Shown: positions 1-6,029, counted from the stretch's first letter. The stretch: DNA of 10,223 nt from Rhodospirillales bacterium (GCA_028866335.1 JAGWIL010000042.1:1-10223), one strand, 5' to 3'. Program-made: numbers and translations. Notes: generated from the letters alone by a model not told the origin.

Positions 1-1357
1 CGAACGCGTTGTCGTAGCTGCTCACGTAGCCGAACTGCACGCCGCCCGCCGGTGTCGGCAGCACGTCCATGACCTCGCCGTAGACGTTGGTCGCCGTCGC
101 CCCTGTGGCGACGTGCAGCCCCATCCGGTAGCCGATGAGGTCCGTGATCACGCCCGAGCCCGCACCGTCGCCCACGGTGACATCGTGGTAGTCGACGACG
201 AAGGTCTCGGGGCTGAGGTAGACGTTCGCGATGTCGTAGTTGACGAAGGCCATCGTCCCGGCCGGGAGCGTGCTCGTCGCCGGGAGCGGCCCGGACATTT
301 CGACGATGAGGTCGCTGATCCGGTTCACGGCGAAGATGATCGTGTTCGGGTTCGCCGCCCAGCCGGCGTCGTCGCGGGGGAAGAAGAACGTGCCCTGGTA
401 GTAGTTGATGCCGAGCGTCTGCGTCGGCACGACGGTCCAGAGCTGCGACGACGCCCATATGCCCGTAAACGGCATGTTGAACGCGCCGCTCGCCACGCTG
501 CCTTCGAGCGATGCGACGAGCGCGTTCGGTGCGACCGTCGCCGAGCCGGTGCCGTTCACGAGCCCGATGCCGGTGAGGTCGCTGCCGGACACGCCGGTCG
601 TGGACAGCGTGGCGACACCTGCCGAGGTCCCGACCGACACGATGTTCGCCGTCGTCGGGAAGCCCACCGCCGACGTGAGCTGCAGGGGCACGGTCCCGGC
701 CGTGAGCATCGACACGGTAACGATCAGCTCGACGAGCCCGCCGGTTGCCACGGTCCACGTCCCGGTGCCGCTGACGATGGCGATGCCGGTGAGCGTGCTG
801 CCGCTGACGCCGGTGTAGGACAGCGTGGCCGTGCCGCCGGACGTGGCGATGGTGATTTCGTTCGCCGCGTTCGGGAAGCCGGTCACTGCGGCCAGGTTGA
901 GCGCGGTGCCAGCCGCGAGCGTGGCGAGCGACACCCCGTTCGAGCCCGCGGCCACCGTCGTCGACGGGACGACGAACCCGGCCGTCGCCAGCTCGCCGAT
1001 GTTCGCCTCCATCGTGTAGGCGCTCTGCGCCAGGTAGTCGATCGGTCCGACCGTCGCGTCTTGCAGGTCCTCGACATCGAAGGTAACGAAGCGGTCCGAG
1101 ACGAACGATGGTCCGCCGTAGATGTCCCGGCGGATCCCGTTCACGACGACGCCGGTCATCCCGTAGAGGTAGCGCGAGAAGTACGGCTCGTCGCCGCCTG
1201 GCGGTCGGTCGAGCGCTGGCTGCGGGGTGGTCGCGTTGGAACCGAGCACGCCGCCGATGCCGAACGTCGGCCACCGGCCCCACACGCCCATGCCGTCGAA
1301 CTTCGGGTCGTACTTGTTGACCTCCGAGTCCTCGAGCCCGTAGAGCGCGCCGTCCAT
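1..1357 (-). CDS. Phage structural protein with two internal beta repeats, cut off by the window edge
   Basis: The ATG at 1357 opens 452 codons without a stop, so the C terminus lies beyond the left edge. A good Shine-Dalgarno (GGAGAAGG, 1368-1375) precedes it, and its ATG shares one base with the stop of the gene before it (TGATG). The protein is rich in Gly, Thr, Ser, Val and Ala, with no signal peptide or obvious membrane segment. Residues about 148-207 and 220-279 are two copies of one unit (GFP..AN, ATLS.TGVSGS.LTGI, NGTG/SGTG), a beta-type pattern often seen in phage tail and capsid-decorating proteins. The N-terminal 110 residues (KYDPKFDGMGVWGRWPTFG) and the region after residue 290 are non-repetitive. 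It is last in a run of four structural-type genes. A role in the virion surface or tail is inferred from composition and context; the exact role is unknown. Confidence 0.85.
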   Translation of the reverse strand, partial: MDGALYGLEDSEVNKYDPKFDGMGVWGRWPTFGIGGVLGSNATTPQPALDRPPGGDEPYFSRYLYGMTGVVVNGIRRDIYGGPSFVSDRFVTFDVEDLQDATVGPIDYLAQSAYTMEANIGELATAGFVVPSTTVAAGSNGVSLATLAAGTALNLAAVTGFPNAANEITIATSGGTATLSYTGVSGSTLTGIAIVSGTGTWTVATGGLVELIVTVSMLTAGTVPLQLTSAVGFPTTANIVSVGTSAGVATLSTTGVSGSDLTGIGLVNGTGSATVAPNALVASLEGSVASGAFNMPFTGIWASSQLWTVVPTQTLGINYYQGTFFFPRDDAGWAANPNTIIFAVNRISDLIVEMSGPLPATSTLPAGTMAFVNYDIANVYLSPETFVVDYHDVTVGDGAGSGVITDLIGYRMGLHVATGATATNVYGEVMDVLPTPAGGVQFGYVSSYDNAF

Positions 1358-1755
1358 CAGAAGTCGGCCTTCTCCACGTTCACGAACACGCTGAGCGGTC
1401 CGGTCACCGACGAGACCCGCAGCTTGTCGCCCTTGTTCAGCCGCTTGATGTTGAACGGGATGATGTGCGGCAGGCCGGGCGTCCAGGTGCTGTTGACCGT
1501 GATCGTGGCGACCAGCCAGTTCGTCGTCCCGTCGTAGCGCCAGAGGTTGATCTGCGGGTTGCCGACGGGCAGCGACGCGGCGGCGACGATGACGTCGACC
1601 TCGCGGATCAGCGACCCGCTGCCGCTCGGCGGCGACTGGAAGATGTCGATGGGCGCCGTCGGCGTGACGAAGCTCGCATCGACCGGCGCCGAGCCGAGGT
1701 ACACGGTCGCGGCGTACGGCGGGAGCGTGGCGAACACGGGGTTGAACTCGGGCAT
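1357..1755 (-). CDS. Small beta-rich phage protein, probably structural
   Basis: This is a 132-residue protein starting at ATG 1755, with AGGAG at 1761-1765 as ribosome binding site. It ends in a TGA that overlaps the next ATG by one base, so translation of the two is probably coupled. The sequence is mostly short hydrophobic beta-like stretches separated by Pro, Gly, Ser and Thr (YAATVYLGSAPVD, REVDVIVAAASLPVG, LVATITVNSTWTPG, KGDKLRVSSVTG). There are no cysteines, no signal peptide and no transmembrane helix. The pattern 'W...TITVNSTWTPG....FNIKRLNKGDKLRV' resembles small beta-sandwich domains in phage tail or decoration proteins, but I cannot assign a family. Position between two structural-type genes supports a virion role. 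Confidence 0.8.
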   Translation of the reverse strand: MPEFNPVFATLPPYAATVYLGSAPVDASFVTPTAPIDIFQSPPSGSGSLIREVDVIVAAASLPVGNPQINLWRYDGTTNWLVATITVNSTWTPGLPHIIPFNIKRLNKGDKLRVSSVTGPLSVFVNVEKADF

Positions 1756-1763
1756 GGCTGCTC

Positions 1764-2285
1764 CTAGCGGAAGAGGGAGTGTGACAGGATCGGGACGACG
1801 GCGTTCGGCGTGAACGCGAACTCACCGCTCTTGTCCGTGCAGTCGGCGGCGACGAGGACCGTGGCTCCTGCCTTGACGTAGACCTCGCCGTAGCCGATCG
1901 CTCCGGCCGGGACCGCCGCCTTGCGCGGCCCGTAGACGCCGCTCGCCGGGGTCCAACCGCTGGCCGCGCAGTACGGCCCGATCGTCACCACCCAGCCGTT
2001 GACCGGATCCCAGGTGATGAGGTCGCGCCGGTCGTAGCTCGGGTTCGATGCCGGGACGGCCACCGATGCGCCCGCCGCCGCCGAAGCGGCTCCGAGCAGG
2101 ACGGCTCTACCGCCGCCCGCCGCGATCGTCATGCCGGTGCCTGGCGCGGTGATCGGCGTGACCTGGCTGACCGCCCACCCGGTCTGCTGGCTCATCGCCG
2201 CGACGATCGCGATGTCCGTGCTGTCGATGATCGTCTGTCCGGCGTGAGCGACGGAGTCCTCGACGTCGTAGGTGACGACGGCCAT
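1764..2285 (-). CDS. Tail-appendage-like protein (N-terminal fibre/receptor-module type)
   Basis: This is a 173-residue protein. I chose ATG 2285 because it shares a base with the TGA of the preceding gene (TGATG) and because the frame only becomes protein-like from this Met; the open frame further upstream is low-complexity Arg-rich shadow of another gene. Residues 40-150 follow a layout common in phage tail appendage modules: VTPITAPGTGMTIAAGGGRAV, then NPSYDRRDLITWDPVNGWVV, then AVPAGAIGYGEVYVKAGAT, ending VLVAADCTDKS. In such proteins a 'tRiDlvv' strand and a 'P.gai.lgev.V.aGatti...i.D.R' segment are typical. That likeness is from memory, not from a search. The gene sits between two other structural-type genes. 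Attachment to the tail or baseplate is inferred. Confidence 0.8.
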   Translation of the reverse strand: MAVVTYDVEDSVAHAGQTIIDSTDIAIVAAMSQQTGWAVSQVTPITAPGTGMTIAAGGGRAVLLGAASAAAGASVAVPASNPSYDRRDLITWDPVNGWVVTIGPYCAASGWTPASGVYGPRKAAVPAGAIGYGEVYVKAGATVLVAADCTDKSGEFAFTPNAVVPILSHSLFR

Positions 2286-2917
2286 CAGACCAGGGTGACC
2301 GCGAACTGTCCCGCCGGGACGATCACGGCGACGCCGACTCCTGCGGCGACCGTGCTCGGCGTGTCGAGCAGCCCCCAGGCGCGGACGTTCGTCGGGACGG
2401 CGTCGTAGACCACGCCGCCGATGATCTGCTCCCAGGCGGCGGTCGTCGTCCCGAACGCCAGGTCCGCCAGGTTTAGCACGGACGCCGGGTCGCCGCCGGT
2501 CTGGAGCACCCAGTTCGTGCCGTTGTTGACCACGGTCGGTCGCGAGTAGCCGGAGCCCGCCTGCTCGAGGGACCCGACGGCCGTCACCGTCCCGGTCGCC
2601 ATTTCGGTCGAGATCTCCGTCCAGACGACCGTGCCGTCCGTGACCGTCCCCGCCGCGGTCGACGGCCAGGTCGGCTCGGCCGCTGCGCTCGTCCCGGCGG
2701 TGGTGCACTTGAACACCCGCCCGAGCGTCGCCGGGGCGCGCCCGGCGAAGTCCGTCACGGGGATGACGTAGTTGCCGAGAGCGTAGGTGTGGCTCGCCTG
2801 CCAGGTGGCGGCGGTCAGGAGACCGATCGTGTGCGTTGCCGGGACGCCGGAGGGCACGACCGCTCCGAACTCGGCGGCGAGACCTTGCTTCTCGACGGCG
2901 GTGGCAAGTGGCGACAT
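2285..2917 (-). CDS. Phage structural protein with W..EPTWP..DGTVVW module
   Basis: This is a 210-residue protein from ATG 2917, which has GAGGAGA at 2924-2930. The longer open frame upstream belongs to the shadow of the neighbouring gene. Residues 39-101 contain a module seen in many phage tail and fibre proteins: W39, Y45-ALGNYVIP, VFKCTTAGTS, EPTWP (81-85), TDGTVVWTEI (93-102). It resembles carbohydrate-binding-like beta modules, but binding is not shown here. Residues 106-175 look like a second beta region (GSGYSRPTVVNNGTNWVLQTG, AWEQIIGG), and the C terminus ends in hydrophobic strands (GVAVIVPAGQFAVTLV). It heads the left-end run of four structural genes, after a 74-base gap that may hold a promoter. 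A tail or virion-surface role is inferred. Confidence 0.85.
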   Translation of the reverse strand: MSPLATAVEKQGLAAEFGAVVPSGVPATHTIGLLTAATWQASHTYALGNYVIPVTDFAGRAPATLGRVFKCTTAGTSAAAEPTWPSTAAGTVTDGTVVWTEISTEMATGTVTAVGSLEQAGSGYSRPTVVNNGTNWVLQTGGDPASVLNLADLAFGTTTAAWEQIIGGVVYDAVPTNVRAWGLLDTPSTVAAGVGVAVIVPAGQFAVTLV

Positions 2918-2991
2918 GCGCGGTCTCCTCGGGCGGCTCGGTGAATCGACACCAGGGTAGACGACGCACTCACCACTACCGGTGGATCCGG
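2918..2991 (-). promoter_or_regulatory. Intergenic gap with a possible promoter for the left-end structural genes
   Basis: This 74-base gap is one of the few between minus-strand genes. It holds TACCCT at 2954-2959, which fits the actinobacterial -10 pattern TANNNT and would give a leader of about 30 bases carrying the Shine-Dalgarno at 2924-2930. I see no convincing -35 box. A short imperfect hairpin (CCAC/GTGG around 2972-2984) lies further upstream. The evidence is weak and composition alone could produce it. Confidence 0.25.
2924..2930 (-). promoter_or_regulatory. Shine-Dalgarno site fixing the start at 2917
   Basis: GAGGAGA on the minus strand lies 6 bases before ATG 2917. The open frame continues about 150 codons upstream, so this site is what sets the start. 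Confidence 0.7.
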
Positions 2992-3501
2992 CTACATGCG
3001 CCGCCCGACGTACCGGCCAGTGGTCGAGACGGTCCGCACCTGGCCGATCAGCGACCCGCAGGCGTTGCAGCGTGGCCCGGAACGGCGACCGAGGGGATGC
3101 ACGCACTCGCGGGGGTCGATGTGCGCCACAGGCGGCGGTGGCGGTGGTGGCGTCTCCGCCCGGAGCGCAGCAGCCGCGGCATCGACGCGGGCGGCGTAGT
3201 CGTCCAGGTCTTCGGGTGTCGGTTCCGGTTCCGGGTCTTCGGCCACCGCCACCAGGTCGTCGATGGGTTCGGCGGTGTCGGGATCGTATCCGGCGGCAAT
3301 CCGCTGCTCCCGTTCCTCGTGGAGCTCGAGCGCCGACGTCGCCACGGCCCGCAGCCAGTCGCTCACGCTCATGGCGCACTCGGCCGCTGCCTGCTCCATG
3401 CGAGCACGGAACGACGGTGTGCTGCGCATCGTGGTCTTGGCGGTGAGCGGCTCGAAGCCCTGCTCGGCCAGCACCTGCTCGGCCGTCTTGTCCGCCGCCA
3501 T
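2992..3501 (-). CDS. Ribbon-helix-helix-like protein with C-terminal Cys/His cluster
   Basis: This is a 169-residue protein with three visible parts. Residues about 23-58 (TTMRSTPSFRARMEQAAAEC, then AMSVSDWLRAVATSALE) match the strand-helix-helix layout of Arc/MetJ-type DNA-binding domains. Residues 60-117 are acidic (EDPEPEPTPEDLDD), followed by a run of seven prolines (118-124). Residues 127-149 hold H127, C133, H135, C145 and C148 (ECVHP...RCNACG), a likely small zinc-binding knuckle. There is no clear Shine-Dalgarno at ATG 3501. Instead a six-codon open frame (3501-3521) ends in a TGA that overlaps this ATG, so expression may depend on coupling with the gene before it. It may be a phage regulator or a DNA-binding accessory protein; the function is not established. 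Confidence 0.8.
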   Translation of the reverse strand: MAADKTAEQVLAEQGFEPLTAKTTMRSTPSFRARMEQAAAECAMSVSDWLRAVATSALELHEEREQRIAAGYDPDTAEPIDDLVAVAEDPEPEPTPEDLDDYAARVDAAAAALRAETPPPPPPPVAHIDPRECVHPLGRRSGPRCNACGSLIGQVRTVSTTGRYVGRRM

Positions 3502-3528
3502 CAGCGCCCCAGGAGGATCATGGCGGGG

Positions 3529-3888
3529 TCACCCATACGGCATCACCGGATCCGGCGTCGGCCGGTCGACGGGGAAGATCAGCGACCAGGCCTCGGACGA
3601 GAGCGTGGCCACGACGGCGTCGCGCAGCCGGTCGCCGCCCTGGTCGGCCAGCGCCCACTCCAACAGGTCGGGCGGGCCGGCAGCGAGCCACCGTTCGGCG
3701 TCTTCCGGCTTGAACAGAGAGTCGATGATCTCGCCGAAGGCATGTGTCAGCTCGTCGCATTGGTCCGTGACCTTGCACGTCTTCTCGGCAGCGGTCCCGG
3801 CGAAGAGCGGGTGCTGCTCGTGCGCCGCCCAGGCGATCGCGCAGCGCTCGTAGGCGGCGATCACGCACGCCTCAAACAGCGCCGTCAT
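3529..3888 (-). CDS. Conserved-looking helical phage protein of unknown function
   Basis: This is a 119-residue protein starting at ATG 3888 inside the last codons of the preceding gene (ATGA overlap), so the two are probably translated together. Residues 1-60 are predicted helical by eye (FEACVIAAYERCAIAWAAHE; DELTHAFGEIIDSLF). Residues 61-105 are also helix-like with several Trp (ERWLAAGPPDLLEWALADQG, SSEAWSLIFP), and the tail is Pro-rich. Four cysteines (residues 8, 16, 38, 44) do not form a CxxC pair, so a zinc site is not evident. I recognise no family. Other open frames over this stretch are Arg-rich shadows. Confidence 0.7.
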   Translation of the reverse strand: MTALFEACVIAAYERCAIAWAAHEQHPLFAGTAAEKTCKVTDQCDELTHAFGEIIDSLFKPEDAERWLAAGPPDLLEWALADQGGDRLRDAVVATLSSEAWSLIFPVDRPTPDPVMPYG

Positions 3889-4178
3889 CGCCGGTTCCGC
3901 CGGCGTGCGAGCTTCGCCCGTCGGTTCGCCAGGCGCTCCAGCGAGCGCCGCCAGGGCGAGGTCGTGGCACCGTAGCTCGAGTGGCCGCGCCGACCCGGCC
4001 CGCCGAAGGAACGGACGACGTTGCCCGGCGAGTGGGGCCGCTGTGCTCGATCGAGCGACGCCGCCAGGCGTCCGGACGGCGGGTGCCCCGGTTCGGGGAT
4101 CGGGCGCGACTGGCGCTCGAGGTTGGCGAGATGTCGCCGGTGGCCCCGCGACGTGTGGTCCTTCGTGGTGGTGGTCAT
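3885..4178 (-). CDS. Very basic small phage protein, leaderless start
   Basis: This 97-residue protein is strongly Arg-rich, especially at the C terminus (RRSLERLANRRAKLARRRNR), and has many Ser, Pro and His residues. Its wobble positions are mostly G/C, as in neighbouring real genes, which argues against it being a shadow of the long plus-strand frames here. The composition suggests nucleic-acid binding, but there is no recognisable fold and most of the chain may be disordered. ATG 4178 has no Shine-Dalgarno; TAGCGT sits 6 bases upstream, within an element shared with two other genes in the window, so it is probably the first gene of a leaderless transcript. The stop overlaps the next start by 4 bases. 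Confidence 0.65.
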   Translation of the reverse strand: MTTTTKDHTSRGHRRHLANLERQSRPIPEPGHPPSGRLAASLDRAQRPHSPGNVVRSFGGPGRRGHSSYGATTSPWRRSLERLANRRAKLARRRNRR

Positions 4179-4196
4179 GCGCTAACGCTAGCGCGG
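4179..4196 (-). promoter_or_regulatory. Start-adjacent element, copy A: candidate leaderless promoter and operator
   Basis: The minus strand reads CCGCGCTAGCGTTAGCGC directly against ATG 4178. TAGCGT (4190-4185) fits the -10 pattern TANNNT and is 6 bases from the start codon, so the transcript could begin at the A of ATG. The inner 16 bases are palindromic except for one symmetric pair of mismatches, which would suit a dimeric repressor. The same 18 bases occur at 10125-10142. No -35 box is visible. Confidence 0.6.
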
Positions 4197-4213
4197 TGTG
4201 CCCGGACGCGACG

Positions 4214-4253
4214 GGTCCCCGAGCCGCACCCTGCCCAGGGCGACTCGGGGACC
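4214..4253 (-). terminator. GC-rich hairpin, likely terminator after the Ig-like gene
   Basis: A perfect 10-base inverted repeat (ggtccccgag / ctcggggacc) flanks a 20-base loop that contains a second small hairpin (ccct/aggg). It begins 11 bases after the stop at 4265 and lies before the new start signal at 4179-4196, which suits a transcription boundary. There is no T-tract on either side, so it would be a U-less terminator of the kind proposed in high-G+C bacteria, or only a stabilising structure. Confidence 0.55.
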
Positions 4254-4264
4254 GGCGTCGAGCG

Positions 4265-4858
4265 TCAGGCGACCGGCGTCGGGGTGCCGGTGTACGGCAC
4301 CCACTCGGCCGAGGCGCCCGTGGGCGGCTGGCCGGCCGTGTCGCCGGAGAAGGTGAACAGCGGCGAGCCGTCCGAGGCGGTCACGTCGGCGACGGCCGTC
4401 CAGACCGTCGCGTCGATCGTCGTCGGGTCCGCGCCGGTGAACGAGTAGAGCGGCAGCCCGCTCGCCGGGTCCGTGGCGACGGTCGTCGCGGGCGCCGGTG
4501 CCGGTGCCGGTGCGGGCGCGGGCGCCGGTGCGGGCTTGACCGTCGGCGTCCCGGGAACGATCCCCAGTCCGGTCGGTGCCGAGGCCACGACGTCGACGGC
4601 GAGCGAACCCTTCACCGGCGCTCCACCGACGGTGCCGGTCAGCGTGACGGTGGCGCCGGTGCCGAGCGCGCCGACGGCGGTCACCTGGACCGACGACTGG
4701 TCGGCCGACACGACGGCGTCGAGGATCGTGGCGTCGGAGACCGACGCAGCGACCGACCCGGCGTCGGCGGCGGCTCCGGAGACGATGTTGCCGGCGTCGT
4801 CGGTCACGACGATCGAGCAGGGGACGGTCTGGTCGTCCTCGAGGATGAAGTCGGGCAT
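4265..4858 (-). CDS. Ig-like domain protein with Pro-Ala linker (virion decoration or tail type)
   Basis: From ATG 4858 this is a 197-residue protein. Residues 1-107 look like one bacterial Ig-like (Big) domain: DDQTVPCSIVVTDDAGNIV, ATILDAVVSADQSSVQVTAV, GATVTLTGTVGGAPVKGSLA. Residues 109-124 are eight Pro-Ala pairs. The C-terminal domain has two related short segments (LPLYSFTGAD at 135-144 and SPLFTFSGDT at 165-174). Ig-like domains of this type are common on phage heads and tails, where they are thought to bind surfaces weakly. AAGGAG at 4868-4873 supports this start. However, the frame stays open and protein-like upstream, so a longer product starting at GTG 5041, 5047 or 5101 is equally possible (see 4859-5101). 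The gene is followed by a strong hairpin. Confidence 0.8.
   Translation of the reverse strand: MPDFILEDDQTVPCSIVVTDDAGNIVSGAAADAGSVAASVSDATILDAVVSADQSSVQVTAVGALGTGATVTLTGTVGGAPVKGSLAVDVVASAPTGLGIVPGTPTVKPAPAPAPAPAPAPAPATTVATDPASGLPLYSFTGADPTTIDATVWTAVADVTASDGSPLFTFSGDTAGQPPTGASAEWVPYTGTPTPVA
4487..4534 (-). repeat. Pro-Ala coding hexanucleotide repeat
   Basis: Eight tandem hexamer units of the GCCGGT / GCGGGC type encode eight Pro-Ala pairs. They form a stiff linker between the Ig-like domain and the C-terminal domain of the host gene. Such a repeat can change length by slippage in multiples of two residues without breaking the frame. Confidence 0.85.
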
Positions 4859-5101
4859 GGGCGGTGGCTCCTTGGTCAGTCGTGTCGGGCTTCCCGGCAC
4901 GAGCTTGAGTAGTGCTGGCAACGACGGCGTGGGTGTCGGGCCTCCGGCGGTGACGGTGAGTGCACCGGCCAGGGCAACAGCGAGGTCGCCGAGGTCGAGC
5001 GTCACCGGGCCGTCGAAGTGGTGATAGAGGTCGATCCGCACGATCACTTCCGGCTGTGGTCGGATGTGCTGGTCTTCCTCTACCTCCTGTCCGTCGCCCA
5101 C
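4859..5101 (-). other. In-frame upstream coding extension of the Ig-like gene
   Basis: Between the ParB-like gene and ATG 4858 the frame of the Ig-like protein stays open. From about 5047 it reads as protein: IVRIDLYHHFDGPVTLDLGD, then LAVALAGALTVTAGG, then a Pro-rich stretch. G/C-ending codons dominate in the first half. Small stand-alone phage proteins starting with a short strand and a 'YHH' or 'HHH' cluster are common next to Ig-like genes, so this may be such a gene fused to its neighbour. Candidate starts are GTG 5041 (GGAAG 5 bases upstream), GTG 5047 and GTG 5101. The last has TAGCAT 8 bases upstream and would add an acidic 18-residue leader. Confidence 0.5.
4868..4873 (-). promoter_or_regulatory. 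Internal Shine-Dalgarno before ATG 4858
   Basis: AAGGAG lies 9 bases before ATG 4858, although the reading frame is open and codon-biased on both sides. It either marks the true start or is a second, internal start in a longer gene. Confidence 0.6.
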
Positions 5102-5109
5102 GGGGACCG

Positions 5110-5115
5110 ATGCTA
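5110..5115 (-). promoter_or_regulatory. Possible -10 box before GTG 5101
   Basis: TAGCAT fits TANNNT and sits 8 bases from GTG 5101, which is in frame with the Ig-like gene. It is similar to the boxes before the ParB-like and basic genes but lacks their flanking repeat. One hexamer with three fixed bases is weak evidence. Confidence 0.25.
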
Positions 5116-5141
5116 TCGGGTGGCGGGGTCCAGTGGGTGCT

Positions 5142-6005
5142 TCACGAGCGGCTGGTCTTCCGAGTGGCCCGTTCGTGCCGCAACCGGCAGCGCTCGGACT
5201 CGAGCAGGTGCCGGCTCTGCGCACGGATCCGCTCCGTGGCCGTGGCGGGATGGTCGACGGGGAGCTGCTTCGGGCAGTAGGCGCACCGGATGGTCGGCGC
5301 TCTGCTGGACGGCCCGTCGGCCCTCGCATCGCCACCCGAGGTCTCGTCGGGGAGCCAGTGGGAGAGCACGCGGAACGCGGCCATCGCCGCTTCCTCGAGG
5401 GCGTCGTCATCGCCCTTGACCAGCGCCACGCCCAACGCCTTCACGTTGTCGCGCAGCTCGTCGTACCGCGGGTCGATGGCGCCACGGGTGGCGAGCTGCC
5501 GGCTCGGTGCTCGGTTGTACCCGAGCGCCTGGTCGATGCTCATCTCGCGCGAGGCCACCTTGGCCTGCAGTTGCGGCGTCAGGCGCAGCAGCATGAGCAG
5601 CCGGGACACGTTGCCCTGGGTCATGCCGGTCATCGCCGCGGCCGTGCGTTGGTTGACCTCGGCCGACTTCTGCAGCCGTTCCAACGCCTTCGCCTGCTCG
5701 ATCGGGTTCAGCCCGAGCCGATGGACGTTCTCGGCGATCTGAGCGGCCAGCACCCGGTCCGCACTCCATCCGTCGACGATGAGGCACGGGGCGGTCTTCA
5801 CTTCGGCCAACACCCCGGCACGCCATCGGCGGTGCCCGGCGATGATCAGGTGCCCGTCGCCATCGGTCTTGACGAGCAGCGCTTGGAGGATGCCGAGCTC
5901 CCGGACGGACTCCACCATTTCGTCGTCGGGTGTCTCGTCGTCTCGCGGGTTGCCGGGGTCGGGGTGGAGGGCCGTCAGCGGCAGCATGCGCAGGGTGGTG
6001 GTCAC
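5142..6005 (-). CDS. ParB-like protein (ParB/Srx nuclease-type domain plus HTH)
   Basis: This 287-residue protein has the ParB order of motifs. Residues 7-21 form the first box (LPLTALHPDPGNPR), then LGILQALLV, the GHRRWRAG box (57-64, equivalent to GERRxRA, the CTP-binding signature in ParB), and ENVHRLGLNPIEQAKAL (92-108). A helix-turn-helix follows at 117-142 (TAAAMTGMTQGNVSRLL). The C terminus differs from chromosomal ParB: it has C241, C244, H252 and C273 in a basic tail, possibly a zinc site instead of the usual dimerisation domain. Phage ParB-like proteins can act in plasmid-type partition or as transcription regulators; no ParA is in this window. GTG 6005 has no Shine-Dalgarno but abuts the shared TAGCGT element, 24 bases after the terminase stop. 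I am confident of the family and unsure of the role. Confidence 0.92.
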   Translation of the reverse strand: MTTTLRMLPLTALHPDPGNPRDDETPDDEMVESVRELGILQALLVKTDGDGHLIIAGHRRWRAGVLAEVKTAPCLIVDGWSADRVLAAQIAENVHRLGLNPIEQAKALERLQKSAEVNQRTAAAMTGMTQGNVSRLLMLLRLTPQLQAKVASREMSIDQALGYNRAPSRQLATRGAIDPRYDELRDNVKALGVALVKGDDDALEEAAMAAFRVLSHWLPDETSGGDARADGPSSRAPTIRCAYCPKQLPVDHPATATERIRAQSRHLLESERCRLRHERATRKTSRS

Positions 6006-6023
6006 AACGCTAACGCTAACGCC
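6006..6023 (-). promoter_or_regulatory. Start-adjacent element, copy B: candidate leaderless promoter of the ParB-like gene
   Basis: The minus strand reads GGCGTTAGCGTTAGCGTT directly against GTG 6005. The distal TAGCGT (6018-6013) is 7 bases from the start codon. The core TAGCGTTAGCG is identical to copies at 4179 and 10125, but here the unit continues as a direct repeat (GTTAGC twice plus GTT) and the palindrome is lost. It fills most of the 24-base gap after the terminase stop, giving the ParB-like gene its own start. Confidence 0.6.
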
Positions 6024-6029
6024 AGGGTG

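Noticed and set aside
113..1537. Long plus-strand frame of 474 codons opposite the left-edge structural genes
   Set aside because: The product is Arg/Asp/Gly/Val-rich low-complexity sequence with no domain look, a typical antisense shadow in high-G+C DNA; the minus-strand genes have Shine-Dalgarno sites and protein-like sequence.
2285..3379. Longer version of the 2285-2917 gene starting at 3379
   Set aside because: The N-terminal 150 residues are Arg-rich shadow of the RHH gene; GAGGAGA before ATG 2917 marks the start.
2836..3975. Long plus-strand frame of 379 codons
   Set aside because: It spans parts of three minus-strand genes and is Arg/Gly/His-rich without motifs; it is an antisense shadow.
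4179..4196. Reading the GCGCTA..TAGCGC palindrome as a parS site
   Set aside because: It does not resemble the TGTTTCACGTGAAACA consensus, and its fixed position against start codons fits a promoter/operator better; binding by the local ParB-like protein remains possible.
4487..4534. CRISPR-like tandem repeat
   Set aside because: It is a six-base unit without spacers that encodes Pro-Ala within a gene.
3905..4912. Long plus-strand frame of 335 codons
   Set aside because: Extremely Arg/Gly-rich, crosses the hairpin and the shared start element, and opposes the Ig-like and basic genes.
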